DNA of 64,000 bases. Origin: UBA993 sp964485855 (lineage in GTDB: Bacteria > Bacillota > Dethiobacteria > DTU022). Positions 36,751 through 45,765 of this stretch are shown here, one piece after another; within the stretch, counting starts at the first letter, position 1, and every line of letters begins with the position of its first letter. A program made the translations under genes and the position numbers. Under the pieces are notes generated by a model that worked only from the letters and a program-made list of their open reading frames with translations, did not search any database and was not told where the DNA came from. The stretch spans positions 1 to 64,000 of the forward strand of contig CAZAKI010000003.1 of NCBI GenBank assembly GCA_964485855.1. The letters run 5' to 3'.

Positions 36751-37932
36751 TTGTTAATGAAGGAATATCAAAAATTAGCGCTTATCGTTGCCGTATTCTT
36801 AGCTGCCTACTTCATACCCTTTGATAGTCCATTAGTAGGTGGAGCAATTATTGAAGCTTTTCACCTGTTACAGGAATATGCCCGGGAACACGTTCTGTTT
36901 TGCTTAATACCGGCCTTTTTTATTGCCGGGGCGATTGCCAATTTTGTATCGCAGGGGTCGGTCATTAAATACTTTGGCAGTGGGGCCAGTAGAATTGTTG
37001 CCTATTCAGTGGCATCTGTATCTGGAGTAATCCTCGCTGTCTGTTCCTGCACAGTTTTACCCCTGTTCAGCGGTATTTATCGAAGGGGTGCCGGTCTTGG
37101 ACCGGCCTGTGCATTTCTTTACTCCGGGCCGGCCATCAATGTATTAGCTATTGTCTTGACGGCCAGGGTGCTTGGCTGGGAACTTGGTCTGGCCAGGGCT
37201 GTCGGGGCGGTGATTTTTGCGGTGTTAATCGGTTTACTGATGGCTTTCTTTTACCGTAAAGACGATCAAAACCGGCTTGCAACACAGATGGCCGGTATGG
37301 AAGAGGATCAAAGTGAAACCCGCAGCCCGGGCCAGAATATCCTGTTTTTCCTCACCCTTGTTCTAATCCTCATCTTTGCCACCTGGAGTCAGCCTGCTGA
37401 ACCGGTTGGTTTCTTTAACGCTCTTTATATTGTAAAATGGCCGGTGGTTTTCATTTTACTTGCCTTTCTTGCCTTTATCCTGGTTAAGTGGTTTAAACAG
37501 GAAGAACGTAAAGATTGGGTCAACACCACCTGGGATTTTGCCAAGCAGATTTTACCTTTGCTTTTTGCCGGTGTATTGGCAGCCGGTTTTCTGATGGGAC
37601 GACCCGGGACTGATGCCGGTCTTATCCCAGTGCGCTACATTGAAGTTCTCGTTGGTGGCAATACTCTCAAGGCTAACCTGGTTGCCTCAGTGGTGGGCGC
37701 TTTCATGTATTTTGCCACCCTTACCGAAATCCCTATATTACAGGGTTTACTCGGAGCAGGTATGGGTAAAGGTCCGGCTTTGGCTCTGCTGTTAGCCGGA
37801 CCAGCACTCAGTCTGCCGAATATGCTCGTCATCCGTTCAGTCCTGGGCACACAGAAAACAGCAGTTTTTGTTCTCCTGGTGGTGGTCATGGCTACAGCAT
37901 CCGGAATGATATTTGGTAATTATGTTTTATAA
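36751..37932 (+). CDS. DUF318 permease (ArsP-like)
   Basis: 393 residues, about ten membrane helices. The motif CSCTVLPLFSGIYRRGAGLG (near residues 91-110) followed by YSGPAINVLAI is the signature of DUF318 permeases, a family that includes ArsP, an exporter of trivalent organoarsenicals. The cysteine pair could be substrate contacts. The start is TTG 36751 (AGGAGA five bases before) or ATG 36757. It follows the thioredoxin gene by 41 bases. Export of an arsenic species is likely; the exact substrate is not known. Confidence 0.87.
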   Translation: MLMKEYQKLALIVAVFLAAYFIPFDSPLVGGAIIEAFHLLQEYAREHVLFCLIPAFFIAGAIANFVSQGSVIKYFGSGASRIVAYSVASVSGVILAVCSCTVLPLFSGIYRRGAGLGPACAFLYSGPAINVLAIVLTARVLGWELGLARAVGAVIFAVLIGLLMAFFYRKDDQNRLATQMAGMEEDQSETRSPGQNILFFLTLVLILIFATWSQPAEPVGFFNALYIVKWPVVFILLAFLAFILVKWFKQEERKDWVNTTWDFAKQILPLLFAGVLAAGFLMGRPGTDAGLIPVRYIEVLVGGNTLKANLVASVVGAFMYFATLTEIPILQGLLGAGMGKGPALALLLAGPALSLPNMLVIRSVLGTQKTAVFVLLVVVMATASGMIFGNYVL

Positions 37933-38017
37933 AATAGCCACAATTTTTCTAGAGGAAGAATAATGCATTTGCGATTTGATAGACGAGTTAGAGTTATCTT
38001 AATCTGCAGTGTAATAT

Positions 38018-38182
38018 CATCTTAAGATCCTCAAACCAGCCAACCTGGTTAATGATCGGCGAAAGGGAAAATGGACTTACTACTCACTTAACAAAGCAGG
38101 ATTTGAGGACCATATTGAGAACTTTTATGATAAGTTTATCAAGCCAATTGGAAAATCCGAATATAAAGAAAAAGAAAATTAA
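38018..38182 (+). pseudogene. Remnant of a second ArsR-type regulator
   Basis: An open frame of 54 codons reads HLKILKPANLVNDRRKGKW, then TYYSLNKAGFEDHIENFYDK and a short lysine-rich end. This is the recognition helix, wing and C-terminal helix of an ArsR protein. The frame has a stop (TAA, 38012-38014) just before it and no start or N-terminal half, so it is a broken gene. It differs clearly from the intact ArsR at 36077 and so is not a recent copy of it. Its position just before acr3 suggests that acr3-arsC once had its own regulator. Confidence 0.7.
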
Positions 38183-38184
38183 AA

Positions 38185-38252
38185 GCCGGGATCGAGTTGT
38201 ACTGAATGATTGATAAATTCTGTTAGCCAAAAAGTTGCAATCAGATCCCGGC
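38185..38252. repeat. Inverted repeat GCCGGGATC / GATCCCGGC
   Basis: Perfect 9-base arms (38185-38193 and 38244-38252) around a 50-base spacer, between the arsR remnant and acr3. The meaning is unclear: possibly the end of an old terminator or a small mobile-element remnant. The rest of 37933-38402 shows no gene. Confidence 0.5.
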
Positions 38253-38402
38253 AAAACATCATCATTATGCTGCATATGTAAGTAATTAAATAGGAGTAAT
38301 TGCAATATTCCTGAGTTCACCAGGAGGGAGGCAGATCTATCAAGGTCAATTAAATCTATGCGCTGAATTGAACGGATAAAAAATATACGAGGTGGTTAGT
38401 AA

Positions 38403-39464
38403 ATGGGTGTGCAAAAAGAGTACGAACTGGGATTTTTCCATAAGTTTTTAACTGTGTGGGTAGCTCTCTGTATTATGATCGGGATTGGTTTGGGAGCTGT
38501 TTTTCCAGGAGCAGCGCAATTCTTAAATTCTCTCGCCATAGCCCAGGTTAATATTCCGGTGGCCATCTTTCTCTTTGCCATGATGTATCCGATCATGGTG
38601 CAAATTGATTTTCAGGAAGTTGTCAATGCCGTCAAAGCGCCAAAGCCGGTTATTCTTACTCTGATTGTGAACTGGGCGATCAAGCCTTTTACGATGTTTT
38701 TCTTTGCCTGGCTTTTTATGCGGGTCATCTTCGCTCCTTTTCTTGATGACACTTTAGCCGGTGAATATGTCGCCGGTATGATTTTACTGGGCATTGCCCC
38801 CTGCACGGCCATGGTATTGGTATGGAGTTACCTGGCTCGCGGGTTTATGGGGTTGACCCTGGTCATGGTAGCGATTAACTCGCTGACAATGCTGGTGCTC
38901 TACGCTCCGTTGGGTAATTTCCTGCTGGGAGTAGCTGAAATGTCAGTGCCGTTTATGACCATTTTCCTTAGCGTCATGCTTTACGTGGGAGTTTCTCTGG
39001 TGGCTGGTTATATTAGCCGGACCAGGTTGATCAAAACCCGCGGCTTAGACTGGTATGAGCGGGTATTCCTGAAGAATATGGGCACAATTTCGATTATTGC
39101 TTTATTAGCAACACTAATTTTTCTGTTTATGCTCCAGGGAGGAGTTATCTTAGAAGCGCCTTTGATTGTTGGGATGATTGCTGTACCGCTAATTATCCAA
39201 ACGCTGGTCATTTTTATCATCGGCTATATTGCAGCGAAACTGATCGGCATTACCTATGAAGAAGCGGCACCATCGGCGATGATTGGCGCCAGCAATCACT
39301 TTGAAGTAGCTATTGCTACGGCAGTTACCGTGTTTGGCTTAACCTCTGGTGCTGCTTTATCCACCGTGGTTGGTGTCCTGATTGAAGTACCGATCATGCT
39401 AGTCTTAGTCCGGATCTCTCTGCGGACCCGTAACTGGTTCCCAGCAATGAAAAAGGTATCGTAA
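38403..39464 (+). CDS. acr3: Arsenite efflux permease of the ACR3 family
   Basis: 353 residues, about ten membrane helices. The motif GIAPCTAMVLVWSYLARG contains the conserved TM4 cysteine, and GASNHFEVAIATAV holds the conserved TM9 Glu of ACR3. ACR3 exports arsenite using the membrane potential or proton gradient. ATG 38403 follows GAGGTGG. It is followed by arsC 35 bases later, a common pairing. Confidence 0.95.
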   Translation: MGVQKEYELGFFHKFLTVWVALCIMIGIGLGAVFPGAAQFLNSLAIAQVNIPVAIFLFAMMYPIMVQIDFQEVVNAVKAPKPVILTLIVNWAIKPFTMFFFAWLFMRVIFAPFLDDTLAGEYVAGMILLGIAPCTAMVLVWSYLARGFMGLTLVMVAINSLTMLVLYAPLGNFLLGVAEMSVPFMTIFLSVMLYVGVSLVAGYISRTRLIKTRGLDWYERVFLKNMGTISIIALLATLIFLFMLQGGVILEAPLIVGMIAVPLIIQTLVIFIIGYIAAKLIGITYEEAAPSAMIGASNHFEVAIATAVTVFGLTSGAALSTVVGVLIEVPIMLVLVRISLRTRNWFPAMKKVS

Positions 39465-39499
39465 ACAGATTAGTCAAAATGATTTTGGGAGGGACTTAA

Positions 39500-39928
39500 G
39501 TGGTTGAAACAAAGGAATCTAGAACAGTACTTTTCCTCTGTACCGGTAATTCTGCCCGCAGCCAGATGGCCGAGGGGTTTTTAAAAACAATGAATAAAGG
39601 GATGTTTAAGGTCTATAGTGCCGGAATCGCTCCGGTTGGATTAAATCCTAAGGCCGTTCAGGTTATGCAAGAAGTCGGCATTGATATCAGCAATCAGAGT
39701 TCGGATGCAATTAACAAGGAGCTTCTGGATCAGGTTGACCTATTAATCACTCTCTGCGGTGATGCTCGGGAAAGCTGCCCCCTAGTATCAACCCGCGTTG
39801 AGAAAAGACACTGGGCTCTTGAAGATCCAGCCCGGACTGAAGGCAGTGACGAAGCAGTTTTAATAAAATTCAGGGAAATCCGGGATTTGATAAAAGCTCA
39901 TGTTGAGGAGCTCGTTTCAGAAGCGTAG
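39500..39928 (+). CDS. arsC: Arsenate reductase, thioredoxin-coupled (LMW phosphatase type)
   Basis: 142 residues, GTG start behind GGGAGGGA. The P-loop CTGNSARS (first catalytic Cys) and LCGDARESCP (the second and third Cys, seven apart) match pI258-type ArsC, which uses three cysteines and thioredoxin. It reduces arsenate to arsenite for export by Acr3. Last gene of the ars cluster. Confidence 0.95.
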   Translation: MVETKESRTVLFLCTGNSARSQMAEGFLKTMNKGMFKVYSAGIAPVGLNPKAVQVMQEVGIDISNQSSDAINKELLDQVDLLITLCGDARESCPLVSTRVEKRHWALEDPARTEGSDEAVLIKFREIRDLIKAHVEELVSEA

Positions 39929-39949
39929 ATCGATCAGCAATTGTTTTTT

Positions 39950-39982
39950 AAAAAGCCTGTACCAAAAGGGTCCAGGCTTTTT
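39950..39982 (+). terminator. Intrinsic terminator after arsC
   Basis: AAAAAGCCTG / CAGGCTTTTT (39950-39959 and 39973-39982) with a 13-base loop. Confidence 0.88.
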
Positions 39983-40056
39983 GTGGTATAATTTCCGCAA
40001 GTAATAAATGGGGCAGTTTTTACCGGTTTTATTTCTAAGTTTGGGAGGAATGTCAT

Positions 40057-40986
40057 TTGGATAAACTGAAAGCAGCCCTGGTGGTTAATCCCGCTTCCGG
40101 AAATGGAGCAACCGGCAAGCGATTCCCGGTGATGGCGGATATTATTAAACAGGAAGGCCTTTCTTTCGTTCACCGTTTTACTGAATCGCCCGGACACGCC
40201 ACAGAAATCACCCGCCATTTTTTACAAGAAGGTCATGATCTAATCATTGCTGTTGGTGGAGATGGGACCACTAACGAGGTGCTTAATGGTTTTTTTGATC
40301 GATCAGGCGCTGCAATCAGACCCGGTGCAGCAATAAGTTTCATATCGGGAGGAACCGGTCGTGATTTAATTCGCACTGTTGGCATTCCTGTTGATACGGC
40401 TTCAGCTGTAAGGCATATCATTAATAGTGAAGTTCACCCGATTGATCTCGGCAGGGTTTCTTACTTAACTAAAGATGGTTTGCAGCAAAGCAGATACTAT
40501 ATTAATGTTGCCGGACTTGGTTTAGATGGTGCGACAGTCGATCGGGTTAACCGTACCAGCAAAGCATTGGGTGGTTTTATTTCTTTTTTATGGGCAACAA
40601 TCGCTACTCTGGCTCTCTATAAGAATCAAAAAATGCAAATTATTGTTGATGAACAGGAGATTTGTAATGAGCCGGTTACTGTTGTGGTTTTTGGAAATGG
40701 ACAATATTTTGGCGGCGGGATGCACATCGCTCCCAATGCTTCCGTTGATGATGGATTACTGGATATTATTATCTTAAGAGATCTAAGCAAGCTTAATTTA
40801 CTGCTTAGCTTGCCGCGCGTTTATAAGGGTAGCCACTTAACCCATGGCCGGATAACGAGTTTAAGAGGTAAGAAGGTTAGAGTGTTTGCTGATCAAACTG
40901 CACTACTTGATTTGGACGGAGAACAACCTGGCTCTGCTCCAATTGAACTGGAAATAATACCTCATGCAATCAATCTCAGGGGATGA
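40057..40986 (+). CDS. Diacylglycerol/lipid kinase family protein
   Basis: 309 residues from TTG 40057 behind GGGAGGAA. The kinase domain shows VVNPASGNG near the start, the nucleotide-binding loop AVGGDGTTNEVLNG, and SGGTGRDLIRT, all typical of the DagK/YegS/BmrU family. The C-terminal beta domain includes VFGNGQYFGGGMHIAP. It probably phosphorylates a lipid such as diacylglycerol at the membrane. It stands alone between the ars cluster and thrS. Confidence 0.92.
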   Translation: MDKLKAALVVNPASGNGATGKRFPVMADIIKQEGLSFVHRFTESPGHATEITRHFLQEGHDLIIAVGGDGTTNEVLNGFFDRSGAAIRPGAAISFISGGTGRDLIRTVGIPVDTASAVRHIINSEVHPIDLGRVSYLTKDGLQQSRYYINVAGLGLDGATVDRVNRTSKALGGFISFLWATIATLALYKNQKMQIIVDEQEICNEPVTVVVFGNGQYFGGGMHIAPNASVDDGLLDIIILRDLSKLNLLLSLPRVYKGSHLTHGRITSLRGKKVRVFADQTALLDLDGEQPGSAPIELEIIPHAINLRG

Positions 40987-41020
40987 GCTGGTAATCGCTG
41001 AAACAAATCCGGGGGGCGGG

Positions 41021-41049
41021 TTGACAGGAAAAGAGGCAAGTTTTATCAT
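41021..41049 (+). promoter_or_regulatory. Promoter of thrS
   Basis: TTGACA (41021-41026), 17 bases, TATCAT (41044-41049). The leader before thrS is only about 56 bases, too short for a T-box. Confidence 0.75.
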
Positions 41050-41111
41050 GATTCTTATTAGCGTTTAACTAAAAATATAACCCAGTTAGGCTCAGAGGAG
41101 GCGAACATTCG

Positions 41112-43019
41112 TTGACGGTTAAAGTAAAATTGAATACTGGAGAAGAGATTGTTTATCCTGAAGGTGCTACCTGTATGGATATCTACCGGGAGAAAACAGC
41201 TGAAAACAAGGATTTAATTGCTGTCTTAATTGATGGCAAAGAATGTGATCTCAACCGGCCTCTGACCGATAACGCTAAGGTTAGTCTTGTTGATTTTGAT
41301 ACACCCGAAGGCGCATCAGTATATCGTCACAGTGCCAGTCATATTTTAGCCCATGCGGTTAAAACCCTATATCCCACGGCAAAAATGGGCATTGGCCCGG
41401 CTATCGAAAATGGTTTTTATTACGATTTTGAATTTGAGGAGCCAATTTCTGCCGATGATCTGCCTGCCATTGAAGCAGAGATGAAAAAAATTATCAAGGC
41501 AAAGAAACCGATTCGCCGTCGTGAGATAAGTCGTAAAGAGGCCGAAGAAATTTTTCGGACCAAGAATGAAACCTACAAATTGGAGCTGATAGCTGATTTA
41601 CCCGCAGATGTAGTTATAAGTTGCTATGAACAGGATAATTTCATTGATCTTTGTGCCGGGCCGCATTTAAATCATACCGGAATGGTAAAAGCATTTAAAC
41701 TTACCGGGCTGGCCGGTGCCTACTGGCGTGGTGATGAACGAAATACGATGCTCCAGCGTATTTATGGTACTGCTTTTCCAAGCAAAGAACGCCTGGAGCA
41801 ATATCTGCTTATGCTGGAAGAGGCAAAAAAGAGAGACCACCGCAAGCTGGGTCGGGAACTTGAATTATTCAGCCTACATGATGAAGGCCCCGGTTTCCCC
41901 TTTCTTCATAACAATGGAATGATTATCTGGCAGGAATTGGCTGATTATTGGCGTAGAGAGCACCGTCTTGCTGGATATGAAGAGATAAAAACTCCTTTGA
42001 TTTTAAACCGGGAGCTCTGGGAACAGTCAGGTCATTGGGATCACTACCGGGAGAATATGTATTTTACGAAAATAGACGAACAGGATTTTATAGTCAAACC
42101 GATGAACTGCCCGGGGGCAATGCTTGTTTTCGGTTCAAAAATGCACAGTTATCGTGATTTGCCGCGCAGAATAGCTGAAATGGGTATAGTTCATCGCCAT
42201 GAATTATCGGGAACATTGCACGGTTTAATGAGAGTCCGTACTTTTACCCAGGACGATGCTCATATCTTTATGTTGCCTGAACAGATTGAAGCTGAAGTAT
42301 CCGGAATTATCGAACTGATGGACCGATTCTATCGGATTTTTGGTTTCGATTACCGGGTTGAGTTAAGTACCAGGCCGGAAAAAGCAATGGGTTCAATTGA
42401 GATGTGGGACAAGGCTACAGATATCCTGGAACAAGTTTTAATCAATAAAGAAATTCAATTTAAGGTCAACGAAGGAGACGGAGCATTTTATGGTCCCAAA
42501 ATTGATTTCCACCTCGAGGATTGCCTGGGACGCAGTTGGCAGTGCGGAACAATTCAGCTGGATTTTCAGATGCCTGAGAAATTTGATCTTACCTACATCG
42601 GCGAAGATGGTGCTAAACACCGTCCGGTTGTTATCCACCGTGTAGTATATGGTTCGATGGAGCGTTTCTTTGCTCTGCTCATTGAGCATTACGGCGGTGC
42701 ATTCCCGGCTTGGCTTGCACCGGTGCAAGCCTCGGTTATACCGGTTACCGACCGCACCCACGCTTATGCGCATGCCCTCTATGAAAAGCTTAGAGCGGAA
42801 GGTTTTCGGGTTAAAATAGACGACCGGAACGAAAAAGTTGGCTATAAGATCAGGGAAGCCCAGCTACAAAAAGTTCCTTACATGTTGATTTTAGGCGATA
42901 GGGAAGCAGAAGCTGGCACGATCACAATTCGACATCGCGAAAAAGGGGATCTTGGTGCAGGAAAACTTGATGAATTTATATCAAGTCTGGAAAAAGAGAT
43001 TACAGAAAAAACAATTTGA
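41112..43019 (+). CDS. thrS: Threonyl-tRNA synthetase
   Basis: 635 residues, the normal length. The N-terminal TGS domain is followed by the editing domain (HSASHILAHAV). The class II core has the zinc Cys in MNCPGAM, motif 2 (GIVHRHELSG, then VRTFTQDDAHIF) and motif 3 near PVVIHRVVYGSMERF. The C-terminal anticodon-binding domain begins near APVQASVIPV. TTG 41112 follows GAGGAGGCG. It charges tRNA-Thr. Confidence 0.97.
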   Translation: MTVKVKLNTGEEIVYPEGATCMDIYREKTAENKDLIAVLIDGKECDLNRPLTDNAKVSLVDFDTPEGASVYRHSASHILAHAVKTLYPTAKMGIGPAIENGFYYDFEFEEPISADDLPAIEAEMKKIIKAKKPIRRREISRKEAEEIFRTKNETYKLELIADLPADVVISCYEQDNFIDLCAGPHLNHTGMVKAFKLTGLAGAYWRGDERNTMLQRIYGTAFPSKERLEQYLLMLEEAKKRDHRKLGRELELFSLHDEGPGFPFLHNNGMIIWQELADYWRREHRLAGYEEIKTPLILNRELWEQSGHWDHYRENMYFTKIDEQDFIVKPMNCPGAMLVFGSKMHSYRDLPRRIAEMGIVHRHELSGTLHGLMRVRTFTQDDAHIFMLPEQIEAEVSGIIELMDRFYRIFGFDYRVELSTRPEKAMGSIEMWDKATDILEQVLINKEIQFKVNEGDGAFYGPKIDFHLEDCLGRSWQCGTIQLDFQMPEKFDLTYIGEDGAKHRPVVIHRVVYGSMERFFALLIEHYGGAFPAWLAPVQASVIPVTDRTHAYAHALYEKLRAEGFRVKIDDRNEKVGYKIREAQLQKVPYMLILGDREAEAGTITIRHREKGDLGAGKLDEFISSLEKEITEKTI

Positions 43020-43044
43020 CCGGCAATGTGTTTTTTGATATATT
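43016..43044 (+). promoter_or_regulatory. Promoter of infC-rpmI-rplT, overlapping the thrS stop codon
   Basis: TTGACC (43016-43021), 17 bases, TATATT (43039-43044). The thrS stop TGA (43017-43019) lies inside the -35 hexamer. Confidence 0.7.
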
Positions 43045-43051
43045 GTAATTT

Positions 43052-43170
43052 AGGATCGAAAGGTTCAAAGCAGAAGCCACCGCTTCTCACCCTGTGGCGA
43101 GTATTGCTTTCAGGGTTATCATAAGACAGAAGATGTTTAGAGCAGGTGGCAAAACCTGCTCTTATATTTT
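43052..43170 (+). promoter_or_regulatory. L20-type autoregulatory leader with attenuator
   Basis: The leader of about 120 bases before infC folds into several stems and ends in a terminator: AGAGCAGGT / ACCTGCTCT (43139-43147 and 43154-43162) followed by TATATTTTT. In Bacillota this leader normally binds ribosomal protein L20, encoded by the third gene of the operon, which causes early termination. The identity rests on position and the terminator rather than a full fold. Confidence 0.7.
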
Positions 43171-43187
43171 TATGGAGGTGAAACGAT

Positions 43188-43697
43188 ATTAGTAAAAATT
43201 TGTTCGTCAATGAACAAATTAACGCCCGGGAGGTTTTGGTAGTTGATGCTGATGGTACTCAACTAGGGGTGCTGAAAACTGATGAAGCTCTTAATCTGGC
43301 CCGGGAAAAGAAGCTGGATCTGGTCAATGTGGCTCCGAGCGCTCGACCTCCCGTGTGCCGCTTAATGGATTACGGTAAATACAAGTATGAACAGAGCAAA
43401 CGGGACCGTGAAGCGCGAAAAAACCAAAAAGTCACTACGATTAAAGAGATTAAACTCCGTCCAAATATTGATAAACACGATTTTGAAGTCAAAGCCAAGC
43501 GTGGGCAAAAGTTCTTAGAAAACGGAGATAAAGTAAAAGTCACCGTTATGTTTCGCGGGAGAGAAATTACCCATCCCGAAAATGCCCAAAGACTTTGCGA
43601 ACGGTTGGCTAAGGATTTAGCTGATTACGGAGTTGTGGAAAAACCTGCCAAGCAGGAAGGACGCAACATGATTATGATATTAACACCTAAACCATAG
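43188..43697 (+). CDS. infC: Translation initiation factor IF-3, probable ATT start
   Basis: 169 residues when started at ATT 43188. GGAGGTG (43174-43180) is seven bases upstream, and no ATG, GTG or TTG lies at that spacing; the next usable start, TTG 43200, would put 19 bases between. An AUU start is a known feature of infC in other bacteria, where IF-3 represses its own non-canonical start. The protein has the IF-3 N-terminal opening (NEQINAREVLVVDADG), linker and C-terminal domain (TIKEIKLRPNIDKHDFEVK). Confidence 0.93.
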   Translation: MSKNLFVNEQINAREVLVVDADGTQLGVLKTDEALNLAREKKLDLVNVAPSARPPVCRLMDYGKYKYEQSKRDREARKNQKVTTIKEIKLRPNIDKHDFEVKAKRGQKFLENGDKVKVTVMFRGREITHPENAQRLCERLAKDLADYGVVEKPAKQEGRNMIMILTPKP

Positions 43698-43718
43698 GAC
43701 AGGAAGGATCTATTCAGA

Positions 43719-43910
43719 ATGCCTAAAATGAAAACTCACCGTGGCGCGGCAAAACGCTTTAAAAAAACCGGAAGTGGTAAAATTAAACGTTTCCGTGCCT
43801 TTGCCAGTCACCTGACGGGAAAGAAAAGTAGTAGCCGGATCAGGCGTTTGAGAAAATCAACCCTTGTTAAACCAGCTGATACGAAAAGGGTAAAGTTGCT
43901 CATACCTTAA
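43719..43910 (+). CDS. rpmI: 50S ribosomal protein L35
   Basis: 63 residues, highly basic, opening MPKMKTHRGAAKRFKKTGSG, typical of bL35. It lies 21 bases after infC, in the conserved infC-rpmI-rplT order. Confidence 0.97.
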   Translation: MPKMKTHRGAAKRFKKTGSGKIKRFRAFASHLTGKKSSSRIRRLRKSTLVKPADTKRVKLLIP

Positions 43911-43990
43911 GATTGAGATGTTGATCAATAATTATTATTTTTATCGAATATTAACCGAATACAAGCACATCAGTAGGAGGATGATTAATT

Positions 43991-44344
43991 ATGCCTCGCA
44001 CTAAGAGAGGTTTTGTCGCCCGTAAAAGGCGGAAAAAAGTACTCAAGTTGGCTAAGGGTTACTATGGAGCCAAAAGTAAATTATTCAGGGTAGCCAATCA
44101 GCAGGTAATGAAGTCGCTATCTTATGCTTATCGCGATCGCAGGCAGCGCAAAAGAGATTTCCGAAAGCTTTGGATTGCCAGAATCAATGCCGAAGCCAGA
44201 AATGAAGGGATCTCTTACAGCCGCTTTATCAATGGTTTGAAAAAAGCGGATGTGCAGATTAACCGGAAAGTACTTGCTGATCTTGCTGTCAGGGATAAAG
44301 GGGCGTTTGCCCGCCTGGTTGAGGTGGCCAAGGCTAACAGTTAA
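43991..44344 (+). CDS. rplT: 50S ribosomal protein L20
   Basis: 117 residues of the usual bL20 type (ARKRRKKVLKLAKGYYGAKS; SYAYRDRRQRKRDFRKLW). ATG 43991 follows GTAGGAGG. It binds 23S rRNA during assembly and probably the leader at 43052-43170 to regulate the operon. Confidence 0.97.
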   Translation: MPRTKRGFVARKRRKKVLKLAKGYYGAKSKLFRVANQQVMKSLSYAYRDRRQRKRDFRKLWIARINAEARNEGISYSRFINGLKKADVQINRKVLADLAVRDKGAFARLVEVAKANS

Positions 44345-44402
44345 GTTGTTTTTTGTTTGGATTTTTTGCGCTGAAATAACTCACTGGAGTTGATTTCTCC
44401 TA

Positions 44403-45737
44403 ATGAAAAGGCCTAAGCCTATAAATCCGGCCCGGGTAATGGTGGTCGGTTTTATTGGGTTAATTATTGCCGGATCATTATTACTGAGCTTGCCTGCAGC
44501 ACGGGTTGCGGGGGAGCTCAGTTATCTAGATGCCCTTTTTACAGCTGCTTCGGCTGTTTGTGTTACCGGTCTTGTTGTTGTAGATACCGGCACCTTTTAT
44601 TCTATATTCGGCCAAACTATAATTATGATTCTGATCTTCTTTGGTGCTCTCGGTATTATGATTATGACCACCCTGATTTTTATTTTTCTGGGGAGACGCA
44701 TTACTCTGCGGCGGAGCTTGATTATCAAGGAGATAACAGGACAGGATTCACTTGGCAGGATCTCGCAACTGGTTTTGAATGTTTTTTTAATGACCGTTTT
44801 TTTTGTTTTAATCGGGACTATTATGCTATCGCTCCGCTATATTCCTCTACTTGGTTTGCATCATGGTTTTTTTGTCGCTCTTTTTCATGCAATCTCTGCT
44901 TTTGGCAATGCCGGTTTTGATCTCCTCGGTAGTTACAACAGCCTTACGGTGCATCCTGCTGACTATTTAGTTAATGGGACTATACTGGTCCTTTTTGTCA
45001 TCGGTGGGCTGGGTTTCACAGTGATTCTGGAGCTTGTCAATCATTTACAATTCAGGCACCGCATCTCTTTGCATTCTTATCTGGTTCTTTCTAGTTCCGT
45101 GGCCCTTCTTTTGGGTGGGACTTTATTAATCATGGTTTTAGAATATAATAACCCCGAAACTCTTGGGAACTTAACTTTTCTTGATAAGATATTTACTTCC
45201 CTTTTTTCAGCGGCCACACCGCGAACTGCAGGGTTTAGCGTATTAAAAACCGAATTGATGAATAACTCAACTTTACTATTAATTATGGTTCTAATGTTTA
45301 TTGGTGCTTCTCCGACCTCTACTGGCGGAGGAGTAAAAACGACAACAGTTGGGGTGGTTTTGATCACCCTGATCAATATGATTCGGGGTCGTCGCGAGCC
45401 GTTTATTTATTATCGCCGCTTTCCGCTTGATCAGATCATGCGGGCGGTTTCTATTATCAGCGCTGCAATGATTTTAATTTTCATAGCCACTCTCTTGCTG
45501 ACTATTTTCGAGAAAGGCGATTTTATATCACTACTATTTGAAGCGATATCAGCATTTGGAACGGTGGGTTTATCAACCGGGATCACTCCGCAATTAAGCG
45601 ATCCGAGTAAAATGGTAATCATTTTTACGATGTTGGGGGGGCGGGTTGGCCCGCTGTCCTTGTTAATGGCTCTGGCCTGGAGAAAAGAAGCAGACGGATT
45701 GTTGCGCTATCCTGAAGAAAACCTGATGATTGGTTAG
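44403..45737 (+). CDS. ktrB: Potassium uptake channel subunit KtrB/TrkH
   Basis: 444 residues, matching KtrB rather than the longer TrkH. Four repeated M1-P-M2 units are visible, with filter segments such as SAVCVTGLVVVDTG, SAFGNAGFDLL, ATPRTAGFSV and SAFGTVGLSTG. It forms the membrane pore for K+ uptake, often coupled to Na+ in Ktr systems. The RCK-domain subunit gene starts 28 bases downstream. In a Na+/H+-antiporter-rich organism such a system supports pH and turgor balance. Confidence 0.93.
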   Translation: MKRPKPINPARVMVVGFIGLIIAGSLLLSLPAARVAGELSYLDALFTAASAVCVTGLVVVDTGTFYSIFGQTIIMILIFFGALGIMIMTTLIFIFLGRRITLRRSLIIKEITGQDSLGRISQLVLNVFLMTVFFVLIGTIMLSLRYIPLLGLHHGFFVALFHAISAFGNAGFDLLGSYNSLTVHPADYLVNGTILVLFVIGGLGFTVILELVNHLQFRHRISLHSYLVLSSSVALLLGGTLLIMVLEYNNPETLGNLTFLDKIFTSLFSAATPRTAGFSVLKTELMNNSTLLLIMVLMFIGASPTSTGGGVKTTTVGVVLITLINMIRGRREPFIYYRRFPLDQIMRAVSIISAAMILIFIATLLLTIFEKGDFISLLFEAISAFGTVGLSTGITPQLSDPSKMVIIFTMLGGRVGPLSLLMALAWRKEADGLLRYPEENLMIG

Positions 45738-45765
45738 GCATTAGTTTTGATTAGGAGGTAAAAAG

